This document shows positions 15,704-15,808 of a stretch of 15,808 bases of DNA, in pieces. The notes below the pieces were generated by a model. It did not search any database and was not told the DNA's origin. It worked only from the letters and a program-made list of their open reading frames with translations. Location of the stretch: assembly GCA_021205585.1 (NCBI GenBank), contig JAJPXI010000216.1, forward strand, positions 1-15,808, written 5' to 3'. Position 1 is the stretch's first letter. Each line of letters opens with the position of its first letter. Origin of the DNA: Oscillospiraceae bacterium. Its GTDB lineage: Bacteria; Bacillota; Clostridia; Oscillospirales; Oscillospiraceae. Made by a program: the position numbers and the translations under genes.

Positions 15704-15808
15704 GGAAGGACTGATTCAATCGGCAAGAGCGGATGGCGAGAAATTTTGCGACGAAAGAAGGCGCTGAAGCGCTGGCCGAATGGCCAATTCCTCTTTAGCG
15801 CAAATGCA
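15704..15808. repeat. Modular palindromic element, A end, cut by window edge (copy 5)
   Basis: It begins GGAAGGACTGATTCAATCGG, preceded by TTAA at 15700-15703. It continues with AAGAGCGGATGGC, then GCGCTGAAGCGC and GAATGGCCAATTC, which also occur (with changes) in copy 3. The second end lies outside the window. Only 15 bases separate it from copy 4, so B-type and A-type elements are side by side here. No gene was seen in 15598-15808. Confidence 0.7.

Noticed and set aside
12334..15808. CRISPR array
   Set aside because: The repeats are long, palindromic and irregularly spaced, without uniform spacers, and no cas gene is present.

Overview
The window looks like chromosomal DNA of a high-GC member of the Clostridia, most likely Oscillospiraceae (the Flavonifractor/Intestinimonas/Lawsonibacter neighbourhood). 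The reasons are a single-chain clostridial-type PurL, a split ThrE exporter, an EndoA-type MazF, strong AGGAGG ribosome binding sites, GC-rich codon use, and intergenic regions full of small palindromic repeats. No rRNA, tRNA, CRISPR array, transposase or phage gene was seen. The placement is inference; no database was searched.

Region 1 (1-9111) is a tightly packed plus-strand cluster: secA, a PgeF/YfiH-type multicopper-domain gene, an unrecognised 77-aa protein, a calcineurin-like phosphatase with a C-terminal extension, a small two-helix membrane protein, and purL. Gaps are a few bases, or the stop and start codons overlap, so the genes are probably co-transcribed from a promoter upstream of secA. 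Region 2 (9112-12226) starts at a near-perfect vegetative promoter at 9128-9156 and carries a family 2 glycosyltransferase, mutY and a PflX-like radical SAM protein. Adjacent genes are 1 bp apart or overlap by 4 bp, and the unit ends in a long perfect hairpin.

Region 3 (12172-14383) is mostly non-coding. It holds three kinds of miniature inverted-repeat element, a 73-aa minus-strand gene with its own promoter, a mazF/endoA toxin gene with no recognisable antitoxin beside it, and a roughly 200-nt structured RNA or leader behind a consensus promoter. Region 4 (14384-15597) is a two-gene ThrE-type threonine/serine exporter unit. The window ends (15609-15808) in more repeat copies.

The best candidate for something undescribed is a modular palindromic repeat family present at 12334-12362 (one end only), 13644-13803, 14103-14341, 15609-15688 and 15704-15808 (cut by the window edge). 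Its members share two kinds of internal arm but carry two alternative terminal sequences, and one member is a chimera of both. That chimeric copy is flanked by a short target duplication and sits between the structured leader and thrE. The A-type ends abut TTAA/TTAG and resemble IS5-group ends, which suggests non-autonomous elements moved by an IS5-like transposase encoded elsewhere. The second candidate is the structured leader at about 13847-14056, in which one 3' stem strand can pair with either of two identical upstream strands.
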